Positions 10,651 through 18,645 of a stretch of DNA of 33,250 nt are shown piece after piece (position 1 is the first letter of the stretch; each line of letters starts with the position of its first letter). This DNA comes from Aquisalimonas sp. (lineage in GTDB: Bacteria; Pseudomonadota; Gammaproteobacteria; Nitrococcales; Aquisalimonadaceae). The position numbers were made by a program, and so were the translations under genes. The stretch lies in contig NZ_SKOG01000237.1 of the NCBI RefSeq assembly GCF_007120195.1, forward strand, positions 1 to 33,250, in the 5' to 3' direction. Under the pieces are notes generated by a model. It was not told where the DNA came from. It saw only the letters and a program-made list of their open reading frames with translations, and did not search any database.

Positions 10651-11655
10651 ATGAGCCTAAAGACCGGCGAAGTGCGCAGCCACATTACGGATGAACGCCT
10701 GCGCTCCCTGGGCCAGGCGGTGCTGGAGACGGAAGCTGCGGCCATCACCGATTTGCTACCCCGGATCGACGACGCGTTCGTGCGTGCCTGTCATTTTATG
10801 CTCGGTTGCGAAGGGCGCATCGTTGTTCTGGGCATGGGCAAATCCGGACACATCGCCGGTAAACTGGCGGCCACCCTTGCCAGCACCGGCTCGCCGGCCT
10901 TTTTCGTACACCCCGGTGAGGCAAGCCACGGCGACCTCGGCATGATTACCACCAAGGATGTCGTCCTGGCGTTGTCCAATTCTGGAGAGACGGACGAGAT
11001 CATCACCATTTTGCCCTTGATCAAGCGCCTCGCCGTGCCGCTGATCACACTGACCGGCAAGCCACAATCGACGCTGGCACAGGCAGCATCGGTCAATATC
11101 CACGTGGGCGTAGTCCAGGAAGCATGCCCGCTGAACCTCGCCCCCACTTCCAGCACCACGGCGGCCCTCGCCATGGGCGATGCCCTGGCGGTGTCACTGC
11201 TGGAGGCCCGGGGTTTCACTCGCGAGGATTTCGCCCGCTCCCACCCCGGCGGAAAACTCGGCCGCCGCCTGTTGCTGCTGATCGATGACATCATGCATCG
11301 CGGCGACGGTATTCCGCGGGTCCCGCCCACTGCCTCCGTACGCGACGCGCTCGTGGAAGTCAGCCGCAAGGGCCTTGGCATGACCGGGGTCATGGACGGG
11401 GACGCGCGCCTCATGGGCATCTTCACCGACGGCGACCTGCGGCGAAGCCTGGATCAGGGCGTGGATCTGCACGGTACAATGGTCGCTGAGGTGATGACCC
11501 GGAACTGCAAAACCATGCATGCCGGCAGCCTGGCCGCCGAAGCGCTGCAGACCATGGAAGAGCACAAGATTAACGCCATCATCGTGCTGGATGATGCCGA
11601 TCGCGTGGTTGGCGCCCTCAATATGCATGACCTCTTGCGCGCGGGGGTCGTGTGA
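10651..11655 (+). CDS. kdsD: D-arabinose 5-phosphate isomerase KdsD
   Basis: Interconverts ribulose 5-phosphate and arabinose 5-phosphate, the first step towards the LPS sugar Kdo. The 334-residue protein has an N-terminal SIS domain (GMGKSGHIAGKLAATLAST, HPGEASHGDLGM, ALSNSGETDEI) and two C-terminal CBS domains (from about residue 210). The conserved SHPGGKLGRRLL precedes the CBS pair. The ATG at 10651 has GGAG eight to ten bases upstream and gives the normal N-terminus; the frame opens at 10603. The stop overlaps the kdsC start (TGATG). Confidence 0.95.
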   Translation: MSLKTGEVRSHITDERLRSLGQAVLETEAAAITDLLPRIDDAFVRACHFMLGCEGRIVVLGMGKSGHIAGKLAATLASTGSPAFFVHPGEASHGDLGMITTKDVVLALSNSGETDEIITILPLIKRLAVPLITLTGKPQSTLAQAASVNIHVGVVQEACPLNLAPTSSTTAALAMGDALAVSLLEARGFTREDFARSHPGGKLGRRLLLLIDDIMHRGDGIPRVPPTASVRDALVEVSRKGLGMTGVMDGDARLMGIFTDGDLRRSLDQGVDLHGTMVAEVMTRNCKTMHAGSLAAEALQTMEEHKINAIIVLDDADRVVGALNMHDLLRAGVV

Positions 11656-12218
11656 TGGCGCGGGCGCGGGCCAATCTTGCACCGGCCATGGACGCCCCGC
11701 TGAGGGCGCGGGCCGGGGCCATCGCCCTGCTGGCGCTGGATGTGGACGGCGTACTCACGGATGGCACCATCTACTACGGTGCCGAGGGGGAGGTCGTGAA
11801 GGCCTTCAACATCATGGACGGACTCGGTGTGCGCCTGCTCGAGCGCGCCGGGATCCGTACCGCCATTATCAGTGCGCGGGAATCACCCCCGCTTCGCCGC
11901 CGCGCGGTGGATCTGGGGATTGAGCTGACCTACTTCGGCCGGCACGACAAGGTCGCTGCCTGGGAGACCTTGTTGGCCCGAACGGGCATCGCTGCTGCGC
12001 ATGCCGCGTTTGTCGGCGACGATCTCATTGACTTGGGCGTGCTGGCACGCGCGGGCCTCGCGGTTGCCGTGAGCAACGCCCACCCGGCCGTGTGTGAACA
12101 AGCCCATTACGTCACCGTGTGCCCCGGCGGCAAGGGCGCCGTTCGGGAGATCGCCGAACTTCTGCTTGCGGCCCGGGGCGCACTCGATGGAGTGATCCAG
12201 GAGTATGCTGCCGGATAG
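11655..12218 (+). CDS. kdsC: Kdo 8-phosphate phosphatase KdsC
   Basis: A HAD-superfamily phosphatase of 187 residues that removes phosphate from Kdo 8-phosphate. Motif I is LDVDGVLTDG, with both aspartates. Further marks are the GLGVRLLERAGIRTAIIS segment and motif IV FVGDDLIDL. It belongs to the small, capless, tetrameric C0 subclass. The start may be ATG 11655 or the overlapping GTG 11652; both couple it to kdsD. It overlaps lptC by 14 bases. Confidence 0.95.
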   Translation: MARARANLAPAMDAPLRARAGAIALLALDVDGVLTDGTIYYGAEGEVVKAFNIMDGLGVRLLERAGIRTAIISARESPPLRRRAVDLGIELTYFGRHDKVAAWETLLARTGIAAAHAAFVGDDLIDLGVLARAGLAVAVSNAHPAVCEQAHYVTVCPGGKGAVREIAELLLAARGALDGVIQEYAAG

Positions 12219-12780
12219 ACGCTGGACATTCCGGATTGTCGTTCTCGCGCTGCTGGTGGTCGTGGGCTGGTGGGTGCTGGACGAGGACACCCATGAACCC
12301 GTCGTCGTGGATCCGGACGACACCGTGGAACGCCCGGACTACGTCATGGAGACCTTCACCATGAACGCCACCGACGAGGACGGCCGCGCAACCTATCGGG
12401 TTGCCTCGCCGCGCATGGAACACTTCCAGGGTCAGGATCTGTGGCTGATGGAAACGCCCCGGATCACGCACTTCGTGGACTCGGGCGAGCCGTGGCATCT
12501 GCGTGCCGAACGGGGCCGCGCGTGGAACAACGTGGAGGACGTCCACCTTCAGGGCGATGTGGAAATTCGGCGTGCAGGAGGTGCCGACAATCTGCCCGCC
12601 AATGTGGACACCAGCGAGGTCTATCTGAAGCCAGAAGAGCGTTACGCGGAAACCGATCAGCACGCGCTTTACTGGCGGGAAGGCGCCCGCGTCGAGGCCG
12701 TTGGCGTGCGCGCCTACATGGACCGGGAAATCCTGGAGCTGATCTCCGACGTGCGAGGACGCTATGATGCGCCGCAGTGA
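12205..12780 (+). CDS. lptC: LptC, inner-membrane LPS export protein
   Basis: A 191-residue bitopic protein: one N-terminal membrane helix (FRIVVLALLVVVGWWVL) and a periplasmic beta-jellyroll. It takes LPS from the LptB2FG transporter and hands it to LptA. Similarity is recognised from YVMETFTMNATDEDG, the repeated MEHFQGQDLWLMETPRI segment and YLKPEERYAETDQ near the end, all usual in the YrbK/LptC family. Lies between kdsC and lptA and overlaps both. Confidence 0.93.
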   Translation: MLPDRRWTFRIVVLALLVVVGWWVLDEDTHEPVVVDPDDTVERPDYVMETFTMNATDEDGRATYRVASPRMEHFQGQDLWLMETPRITHFVDSGEPWHLRAERGRAWNNVEDVHLQGDVEIRRAGGADNLPANVDTSEVYLKPEERYAETDQHALYWREGARVEAVGVRAYMDREILELISDVRGRYDAPQ

Positions 12781-13330
12781 ACGCCACTACCAGCGCCCGA
12801 GTTCGGGCGCGGCTGCACGCCTGCTGCGCTTCACCGCCCTGGCCGTCGCCCTGGGCTGCATGGGCATGGTGGCCGCGCAAGCGCAGCCCATTGATCTCGA
12901 CGCCGACACCGCGGAGATCGATAACGTCCGCGGCGTCAGCGTCTACACTGGCAACGTCGTTCTCACCCGCGGAGCGCGGCGCATTACCGGCGACCGCATG
13001 ACCGTTCACTTGCGCGAGGGCGAGGGCGGCCAAGCCCTTGACCATGTCGTGGTCGAGGGGGAGCCGGCGATTTATAACCAGCGCGGCGGCGAGGAGCGCA
13101 GGGCCATAGAGGCGGAAGCACCGCGGATGGAGTATTACGCCACGGGTCCGGAAAGGATCATCCTGCTCAAGGGTGCAAAGCTGACCCAGGGCCGCAACAC
13201 GTTCACAGGCGAACGCATTGAGTACGACGTCACCGAGGACCTGGTCCACGCACGCGGCGAACCGGAGACGGGTCGCCGCGTACAGATCCGACTGTTCCCT
13301 GACGACGAGGACAATGGAGCCGACGAGTGA
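12764..13330 (+). CDS. lptA: LptA/LptH, periplasmic LPS bridge protein
   Basis: A 188-residue periplasmic protein that polymerises head-to-tail into the bridge carrying LPS to LptDE. A signal peptide is clear: positively charged start, hydrophobic core [17 protein letters not shown] and an AQA cleavage site before QPIDLDAD. The OstA/jellyroll repeats appear in [23 protein letters not shown] and [15 protein letters not shown] (given in parts: [24 protein letters not shown]). Start at 12764 or at the next ATG, 12767. It overlaps lptC by 17 bases and lptB by four. Confidence 0.94.
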   Translation: MMRRSERHYQRPSSGAAARLLRFTALAVALGCMGMVAAQAQPIDLDADTAEIDNVRGVSVYTGNVVLTRGARRITGDRMTVHLREGEGGQALDHVVVEGEPAIYNQRGGEERRAIEAEAPRMEYYATGPERIILLKGAKLTQGRNTFTGERIEYDVTEDLVHARGEPETGRRVQIRLFPDDEDNGADE

Positions 13331-14052
13331 GCCTGCTGCGCACGGAGGGACTGGTTAAGGCGTACCGCCGCAAGACGGTCGTCCACGGGGCCACACTGGA
13401 GGTCTCCAGCGGTGAAGTTGTCGGACTGCTGGGGCCGAACGGGGCCGGAAAAACCACCTGCTTCTACATGGTCGTGGGGCTGATTCCGGCGGACGGCGGC
13501 GCCATCGAGCTCGATGGCAACGACATCACGGATTTACCCATGCACATACGCGCGCGCCGGGGCGTCGGCTACCTCCCCCAGGAGGCCTCCATCTTCCGCA
13601 AGTTGACGGTGATGGACAACCTGCTCGCCATCCTGGAGACGCGCCCGGAGCTGAACAAACAGCAGCGGCGTGAGGGCGCCCGGGAGCTGCTGGAGGAGTT
13701 CAGTGTCGGCCACCTGCACGACCAGGTCGGCATCAGCCTCTCCGGCGGAGAGCGGCGCCGGGTCGAGATCGCCCGGGCGCTGGCGGCGAACCCGCGGTTC
13801 ATCCTCCTGGACGAGCCCTTCGCCGGCGTCGACCCGATCTCCGTGCTGGACATCCAGGCGATCATTCGGCATCTGGCGGAACGGGATATCGGCGTTTTGA
13901 TCACCGACCACAACGTGCGCGAGACACTGGGGATCTGCCAGCGGGCCTACATCCTCGCCCAGGGCGAAGTCATTGCCCAGGGCACGTCGGATGAGGTGCT
14001 TGCCAATCGGCAGGTTCGCGAGGTCTACCTGGGCGAGCACTTCCGCCTGTAA
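13327..14052 (+). CDS. lptB: LptB, ATPase of LPS export
   Basis: The cytoplasmic ABC ATPase that drives LptB2FG. It has 241 residues; Walker A GPNGAGKT at 36-43, signature [16 protein letters not shown], Walker [13 protein letters not shown] and switch [10 protein letters not shown] are all intact, and the C-terminus GEHFRL is typical of LptB. It starts with GTG at 13327, overlapping the lptA stop (GTGA). Its partners LptF and LptG are not in this window. A hairpin follows the stop codon directly. Confidence 0.97.
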   Translation: MSLLRTEGLVKAYRRKTVVHGATLEVSSGEVVGLLGPNGAGKTTCFYMVVGLIPADGGAIELDGNDITDLPMHIRARRGVGYLPQEASIFRKLTVMDNLLAILETRPELNKQQRREGARELLEEFSVGHLHDQVGISLSGGERRRVEIARALAANPRFILLDEPFAGVDPISVLDIQAIIRHLAERDIGVLITDHNVRETLGICQRAYILAQGEVIAQGTSDEVLANRQVREVYLGEHFRL

Positions 14053-14086
14053 AAGGAGGCTGAAAAAGCCCATTCTGCCTCCTTTT
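14051..14086 (+). terminator. Hairpin at the end of lptB, likely terminator
   Basis: AAAAGGAGGC (14051-14060) pairs perfectly with GCCTCCTTTT (14077-14086), starting inside the lptB stop codon. The last bases of the stem are TTTT, so it is terminator-like, though the T-run belongs to the stem. Inside the loop GGCT-GAAAA-AGCC can form a small hairpin, and CTGAAAA (14060-14066) could instead pair with TTTTCAG (14083-14089). It separates the lpt operon from rpoN. Confidence 0.5.
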
Positions 14087-14089
14087 CAG

Positions 14090-14358
14090 CTCGCCGCGGC
14101 CCGCCAGGAGCCTGTCGGCTTCGGGGCGATCGTCGCGAGCCAAGTGGGACGGGGCGACTGGTGTCCTGACCCAACAGTGGCGGCCAATGACACGGGCGAA
14201 GCGGCCCTGGCACGGAGACAGGACGTTACGCAAATATTGGGCCAATGTTCTAAGACAACACGGAGTCGGTTAGGATAGATGGCGCGAAGGCACTCAACCC
14301 TACAGCCCATTCGTCCTGATCCGCAGCCCTATGGGGTAGCAGGAACGAGGCATTGCCA
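14090..14358. other. Gene-free spacer between lptB and rpoN
   Basis: About 300 bases between lptB and rpoN hold no credible gene. GTGTCCTGACCC at 14161-14172 differs by one base from the terminus of the repeat at 33034, and CAGGAC recurs inverted at 14219-14224; this may be a decayed copy or chance. TTAGGAT near 14270 could be a -10 box for rpoN, without a clear -35. No -24/-12 site is seen, so rpoN autoregulation is not supported. The ribosome-binding site of rpoN is a weak AACGAGG at 14344-14350. Confidence 0.35.
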
Positions 14359-15915
14359 ATGAAACAGTCGCTGCAGCTCCGTCTCGGCCAGCAGCTCACC
14401 ATGACGCCGCAGCTCCAGCAGGCGATCAAGCTCCTGCAGTTGTCCACGCTGGAGCTGCGCACGGAAATCCAGCAGGCACTGGACTCCAACTGGATGCTGG
14501 AACCGGCAGACGAGCTCGACGATGTTGACGGCGGCGAGCTGGCTCCTGAGAACGCCAGAAGCGAGGATCACGGCGAGGCCAAAGAGGAGCCCGATGATGC
14601 TCGCGGTGACACCGCGATGGATACACAGTCGGAAAGCGACGATGGGGCTGACACCGCCGAACAGGAACCCGCTGCAGAAGAGCGCACCGCGGAACAGTCC
14701 GACATCCCGGACGACCTGCCCTTGGATTCCGACTGGAACGACATTTACGACGGCAGCACGTCGTACAGCGCATCGGGGCCGGACGACGATCAGCGCGAGA
14801 CCTGGGAAAACCGCACGGCCGAAAGCGGCGGCGGGCTGCACGAGCACCTGCTCTGGCAGGCGCAACTGGCCCACTTCAGCGCGCGCGACATGGCCATTGC
14901 CGAGGCAATTATCGATGGCGTTCGCGACGACGGCTATCTCGGCATCTCCATCGCGGAAATCTGCGATGCCGTCGCCGACGAAGACGGGGTGGAAGCCGAC
15001 GAGGTAGAAGCTGTGCGCCATCTCATCCAGCGCTTCGACCCGGTGGGGGTGGCCTCCCTGGATCCGCGCGAATCACTGCTCGTTCAGCTGGATCAGCTTC
15101 CGGAAGGCACGCCTTGGCTTGCCGAGGCACGCCTGCTCGTGGACCGCTACCTGGACCTCCTCGGCAGCCGGCAGCTCAACCAACTCACCCGCAAGTTGCG
15201 CGTCTCCCAGGCAGAATTCGGAGAGATCCTGGATCTCGTCCGTTCACTGGATCCACGCCCTGGCTCCCAAATCGGTACCGCGACGGCAGAATACGTGATC
15301 CCCGATGTCTACGTCCGCAGGGAGCGTGGTGTTTGGCGGGTGGAACTCAACCCGGACGCCGCACCGCGCATCCGGGTTAACAGCTACTACGCCGGGCTGG
15401 TTCGGCGCGGAGACCAAGGCAGCGACAACGCCACCATGCGCCAGCACCTCCAGGAAGCGCGCTGGTTCATCAAGAGTCTCAAGAGCCGCAATGAAACCCT
15501 GCTGAAGGTCGCCGAGTGCATCGTCGCTCACCAGCAGGCGTTTCTTGAGCACGGCGAGGAGGCCATGAAACCGCTGGTGCTGCGCGAAGTCGCCGAAGAG
15601 GTGGACATGCACGAATCCACCATTTCGCGCATCACCACCCAGAAGTATATGTACACGCCGAGGGGCACCTTCGAGTTCAAGTACTTTTTTTCCAGTCATG
15701 TACACACTGTCGACGGAGACGAGTGCTCGGCCACCTCAATACGCGCGCGTATCCGGCGCCTGATCGCTGAGGAGGACCCACGCAAGCCGCTCAGCGATAG
15801 CAAACTGGCCGAGATTCTCAAAAATGACGGAATCGATGTGGCGCGAAGGACGGTGGCCAAGTATCGTGAATCCATGTCCATCGCGTCATCCAACGAAAGA
15901 AAGCGCATCGCTTGA
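14359..15915 (+). CDS. rpoN: RNA polymerase sigma-54 factor RpoN
   Basis: Sigma-54 directs RNA polymerase to -24/-12 promoters and needs AAA+ activators to open DNA. The protein has 518 residues. Region I is the glutamine/leucine-rich start (LRLGQQLTMTPQLQQAIKLL), which contacts the activator. An unusually acidic region II spans about residues 50-150. The core-binding and DNA-binding domains follow, with EEVDMHESTISRITTQKYM as helix-turn-helix region and the RpoN box ARRTVAKYRE at 495-504. The ATG at 14359 is chosen; an in-frame TTG lies six bases earlier. hpf follows after 51 bases, the classic rpoN-hpf-ptsN order. Confidence 0.97.
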   Translation: MKQSLQLRLGQQLTMTPQLQQAIKLLQLSTLELRTEIQQALDSNWMLEPADELDDVDGGELAPENARSEDHGEAKEEPDDARGDTAMDTQSESDDGADTAEQEPAAEERTAEQSDIPDDLPLDSDWNDIYDGSTSYSASGPDDDQRETWENRTAESGGGLHEHLLWQAQLAHFSARDMAIAEAIIDGVRDDGYLGISIAEICDAVADEDGVEADEVEAVRHLIQRFDPVGVASLDPRESLLVQLDQLPEGTPWLAEARLLVDRYLDLLGSRQLNQLTRKLRVSQAEFGEILDLVRSLDPRPGSQIGTATAEYVIPDVYVRRERGVWRVELNPDAAPRIRVNSYYAGLVRRGDQGSDNATMRQHLQEARWFIKSLKSRNETLLKVAECIVAHQQAFLEHGEEAMKPLVLREVAEEVDMHESTISRITTQKYMYTPRGTFEFKYFFSSHVHTVDGDECSATSIRARIRRLIAEEDPRKPLSDSKLAEILKNDGIDVARRTVAKYRESMSIASSNERKRIA

Positions 15916-15966
15916 GGAGACAGACACGCGTTTCCTTGACTTGTTTCTCATCGAGCAGGAGGCCTT

Positions 15967-16305
15967 ATGCAGATCGACGTCACCGGGCACCATCTGGACC
16001 TGACCGATGCCCTGCGCGATTACGTCCACAGCAAAATGGAGAAACTGGAACGCCACTTTGACAATGTCGTGAATGTGCATGTCATTCTGACTGTCGAGAA
16101 GCTCCGACAGAAGGCAGAGGCGACTATGAAGCTCAGCGGCGCGAAGCTCTACGCCGATGCCAGTGCCGAAGACATGTACGCGGCTATTGACGGCCTGGTG
16201 GAAAAACTGGATCGCCAGGTGAAGAAGCACAAGGAAAAAGTCACCGACCATCGCCGAACAGAGGGCGCTCAGGCCAAGGCCCAGGGTGAAGGCGACGAGG
16301 ACTGA
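15967..16305 (+). CDS. hpf: Ribosome hibernation promoting factor, short form
   Basis: A 112-residue HPF/YfiA (S30AE) protein that binds the 30S decoding region and helps form inactive 100S ribosomes in slow-growing cells. The start MQIDVTGHHLDLTDALRDYV and the basic stretch VNVHVILTVEKLRQKAEA fit the family. It lacks the extra C-terminal dimerisation domain of long HPF, as usual in gammaproteobacteria. AGGAGG lies four bases before the ATG, a strong ribosome-binding site. Position between rpoN and ptsN matches YhbH/HPF. Confidence 0.95.
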   Translation: MQIDVTGHHLDLTDALRDYVHSKMEKLERHFDNVVNVHVILTVEKLRQKAEATMKLSGAKLYADASAEDMYAAIDGLVEKLDRQVKKHKEKVTDHRRTEGAQAKAQGEGDED

Positions 16306-16338
16306 GTTCGAGTCTCAGTGGTCGCGAGGGGGCGGCCA
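16301..16338 (+). promoter_or_regulatory. Two consecutive hairpins in the hpf-ptsN spacer
   Basis: ACTGAG (16301-16306, covering the hpf stop) pairs with CTCAGT (16314-16319); TGGTCGC (16319-16325) can pair with GCGGCCA (16332-16338) with one G-U pair. No T-run follows, so neither is a typical terminator. They might stabilise the upstream hpf mRNA or attenuate read-through into ptsN. Found by eye. Confidence 0.25.
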
Positions 16339-16382
16339 CCACCAAGAACGGATGCCGCAGACATGACCCTGCGTGGAAAACA

Positions 16383-16856
16383 ATGATCAAGATTGCCGAC
16401 CTGATCACCCCGGAGCGCGTCGCCTGCGACGTTGAGGTCACGAGCAAGAAGCGTGGCCTGGAAGTGCTTAGCGAGCTGGTCGCTGCCTCCGATCCCTCTC
16501 TACCCGCAAACACCATTTTCGACAAGCTCGTCGGCCGGGAGAAGCTGGGCAGCACGGGGCTTGGCCACGGTGTCGCCTTGCCCCACGCGCGCATGGACGG
16601 CAAGGATTCGGCGGCGGCCGCGTTTGTGCGAACCCGTGATGCCATCGACTTCGACGCCTTTGATGGCGAGCCCGTGGATCTGTTGTTCGCCTTGGTGGTG
16701 CCCGAGCACTTCACTGATGAGCATCTACAGATCCTGGCTCGCCTCGCGGAGATGTTCAGTGACCAGACCTTCTGCAGAAAACTGCGTGAGGCCAGGGACG
16801 CCCGGAGCTTATTCCGCCTGCTGACGCAGTGGGAGTCGGACCAGCAGCGCAGATGA
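16383..16856 (+). CDS. ptsN: Nitrogen-PTS EIIA protein PtsN
   Basis: The output protein of the nitrogen phosphotransferase system, 157 residues with a PTS EIIA type-2 domain. The phosphorylated histidine is His68 in GHGVALPHAR. In enteric bacteria unphosphorylated PtsN acts on potassium uptake, the KdpD kinase and (p)ppGpp metabolism; targets here are unknown. It follows hpf after 77 bases and its stop overlaps the next start (ATGA), so it is coupled to the HprK-like gene. Its phosphoryl donor HPr is encoded 1.8 kb downstream; the usual EINtr (PtsP) is absent from this window. Confidence 0.95.
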   Translation: MIKIADLITPERVACDVEVTSKKRGLEVLSELVAASDPSLPANTIFDKLVGREKLGSTGLGHGVALPHARMDGKDSAAAAFVRTRDAIDFDAFDGEPVDLLFALVVPEHFTDEHLQILARLAEMFSDQTFCRKLREARDARSLFRLLTQWESDQQRR

Positions 16857-17368
16857 GCGACATAGGCCCGGGCGCAATCGGGAACCCCGTCACAACCATC
16901 CCCGGCGTGCTGGTCCATGTCCACGGTCGTGGCCTGCTACTTACCGGCGAAAGCGGCATCGGCAAGAGCGAAACGGCCTTGCTATTGCTCGATCGCGGCC
17001 ACCAGCTGGTCGCCGACGATGCGGTTGAGCTGCGGGTCGAGGCGGGGCGACTGTGCGGGCGCGCAGCCACGGCCCTGGCGGGTCAGCTGGAAATACGCGG
17101 GATCGGGCCCTGCTCCGTTGCCGCGCTGTTCGGGCCACAGGCACTGCGACAGGAGGCACCCGTGGACCTGATCCTAAACCTGTCTCACCCGGCACACTGG
17201 GCAGAGTGGCCGCGGCTGGCCCCCCGCCAAGACCAGACAACCCTCGCAGGGGTGCAGGTTCGGCGCCTGCACCTGCCCGTGGCGCCGGAACGGCCCGTAG
17301 GCCTACTGGTCGAAGCAGTGGCACGACTTGACGTTGCACAATGCCTGAGCGGAGGTCTCGACCCATGA
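16853..17368 (+). CDS. Truncated HPr kinase/phosphorylase-like protein
   Basis: At 171 residues this corresponds only to the C-terminal kinase domain of HprK (about 310 residues when complete); the N-terminal domain is missing. P-loop GESGIGKS at 32-39, VADDAV at 54-59 and the HprK signature QLEIRGIGPCSVAALFG (from residue 78) are clear. Near the C-terminus a DQTTLAGVQV...LPVAPERP stretch corresponds to the family's final conserved block. In full-length HprK a catalytic histidine precedes GVLVD before the P-loop; here the position seems to be Pro (TTIPGVLVH), as aligned from memory. HprK phosphorylates HPr on Ser46, so the HPr at 18646 is the obvious substrate. Overlaps ptsN and rapZ by four bases each. 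Confidence 0.88.
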   Translation: MSDIGPGAIGNPVTTIPGVLVHVHGRGLLLTGESGIGKSETALLLLDRGHQLVADDAVELRVEAGRLCGRAATALAGQLEIRGIGPCSVAALFGPQALRQEAPVDLILNLSHPAHWAEWPRLAPRQDQTTLAGVQVRRLHLPVAPERPVGLLVEAVARLDVAQCLSGGLDP

Positions 17369-18234
17369 GTGAACGCACACGGTTGATCATCGTCAGCGGC
17401 CTCTCCGGCTCCGGCAAGACAGTCGCCCTGCACACCCTGGAGGACAGCCGCTTTTTGTGCATCGATAATCTGCCGGTGACCATGCTCTCGAGCTTCGGCC
17501 AGCATGTCACGAGCCTGGGCCCGGAGACGACCGGCTATTATGCCGTCGGGGTGGATGCCCGTAACCCCATGAATGACCTGGAAGCCTTCCCGGACATTCT
17601 CGCCGAGCTGGAACGGGTCACGGGCATGCGCCCGGAGATCCTGTTCCTCACCGCTGACGAGGACACACTGATCAAACGCTTCTCGGAAACGCGCCGCCGG
17701 CATCCGTTAAGCGCAGGCAATCTGCCGCTGGCCGACGCCATTGCCCGCGAACGCGACCTGCTGGCGCCTCTTCAGTCCCGCGCGGATCTGGTCATCGACA
17801 CCACGGCCACAACCCTGCATCAACTGCGCGACCTGGTGCGCGAACGCTTGGTTGGCCACAATCAGCAACTCTCTTTGCTGTTCCAGTCCTTCGGCTTTAA
17901 ACACGGCGTCCCCAGCGACGCGGATTTCGTCTTCGACGTGCGCGTGCTGCCGAACCCGCACTGGGAGCCGCATCTGCGCCAACAGACCGGGCGTGATGCG
18001 GCTGTGGCGCGCTACCTGGCTGCCCACGAGGACGTGGAAAGCATGTACGCAGACATTCGCGACTTCCTGGCCCGCTGGATTCCGGCGTTCAAACGCGAGA
18101 ATCGCAGCTACCTGACCGTCGCCATCGGCTGCACCGGTGGGCAGCACCGTTCTGTCTACCTCTGCGAGCGCCTGGCCGCACATTTTCACGACGGCGCCCA
18201 GCGGGTCAGTGTCAGGCACCGAGAGCTGTCATGA
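17365..18234 (+). CDS. rapZ: RapZ, RNase adapter / nucleotide-binding protein
   Basis: A 289-residue P-loop protein (YhbJ/YvcJ family). In E. coli RapZ senses glucosamine-6-phosphate and delivers the sRNA GlmZ to RNase E, tuning GlmS and thus precursors for peptidoglycan and LPS. Walker A is GLSGSGKT with Lys18; the conserved C-terminal core TVAIGCTGGQHRSVYLCERL (in parts: IGCTGGQHRSVYL) is intact. The start at 17365 overlaps the stop of the HprK-like gene (ATGA); its own stop overlaps the next start in the same way. Whether a GlmZ-like RNA exists in this organism cannot be seen here. Confidence 0.95.
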   Translation: MSERTRLIIVSGLSGSGKTVALHTLEDSRFLCIDNLPVTMLSSFGQHVTSLGPETTGYYAVGVDARNPMNDLEAFPDILAELERVTGMRPEILFLTADEDTLIKRFSETRRRHPLSAGNLPLADAIARERDLLAPLQSRADLVIDTTATTLHQLRDLVRERLVGHNQQLSLLFQSFGFKHGVPSDADFVFDVRVLPNPHWEPHLRQQTGRDAAVARYLAAHEDVESMYADIRDFLARWIPAFKRENRSYLTVAIGCTGGQHRSVYLCERLAAHFHDGAQRVSVRHRELS

Positions 18235-18641
18235 GTGTCGGCATTCTGCTGATCACCCACAATCGCATCGGCTTCGAGCTCCTGGAAACCGCCAGGCAAA
18301 CCCTCGGCTTCTGCCCTGTCCAGACCCGGGTCCTGGATGTCGCCCAGGACGACGACCCCGACCGGCTCTGCGAACAGGGCGCTGATCTGATCCGTTTACT
18401 CGACGGTGGTGACGGTGTGCTCCTGCTCACCGACTGCTATGGCTCCACACCAGGCAACATCGCCGCCCAGCTCGCCCGGAATCATCGCATTACGGTCATT
18501 GCGGGGGTCAACCTGCCCATGCTACTGCGCATCTTCAATTACCCGGGGCTCAAGCTTTGGGAACTTGCTGAGAAGGCCCGCGCCGGCGGCAAAAACGGCA
18601 TCATGCTGATGGATACCTACAGACAAGCAAGGGAGCGCTAA
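18231..18641 (+). CDS. PTS EIIA of the mannose/sorbose type
   Basis: A 136-residue cytoplasmic EIIA(Man)-fold protein. The expected phosphorylatable histidine is His10 in ILLITHNRIG, followed by the family features VLLLTDCYGSTPGNIAAQL and VNLPMLLRIFNY. No EIIB, EIIC or EIID genes accompany it, so a sugar-transport role is unlikely; such orphan EIIA(Man) proteins beside HPr are typical of regulatory PTS in beta- and gammaproteobacteria. Coupled to rapZ by a four-base overlap and to HPr by a four-base gap. Confidence 0.92.
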   Translation: MSVGILLITHNRIGFELLETARQTLGFCPVQTRVLDVAQDDDPDRLCEQGADLIRLLDGGDGVLLLTDCYGSTPGNIAAQLARNHRITVIAGVNLPMLLRIFNYPGLKLWELAEKARAGGKNGIMLMDTYRQARER

Positions 18642-18645
18642 CCGC

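Noticed and set aside
14209-14226. TGGCAC in the rpoN leader as part of a sigma-54 promoter
   Set aside because: The -12 TTGC element is missing at the required spacing.
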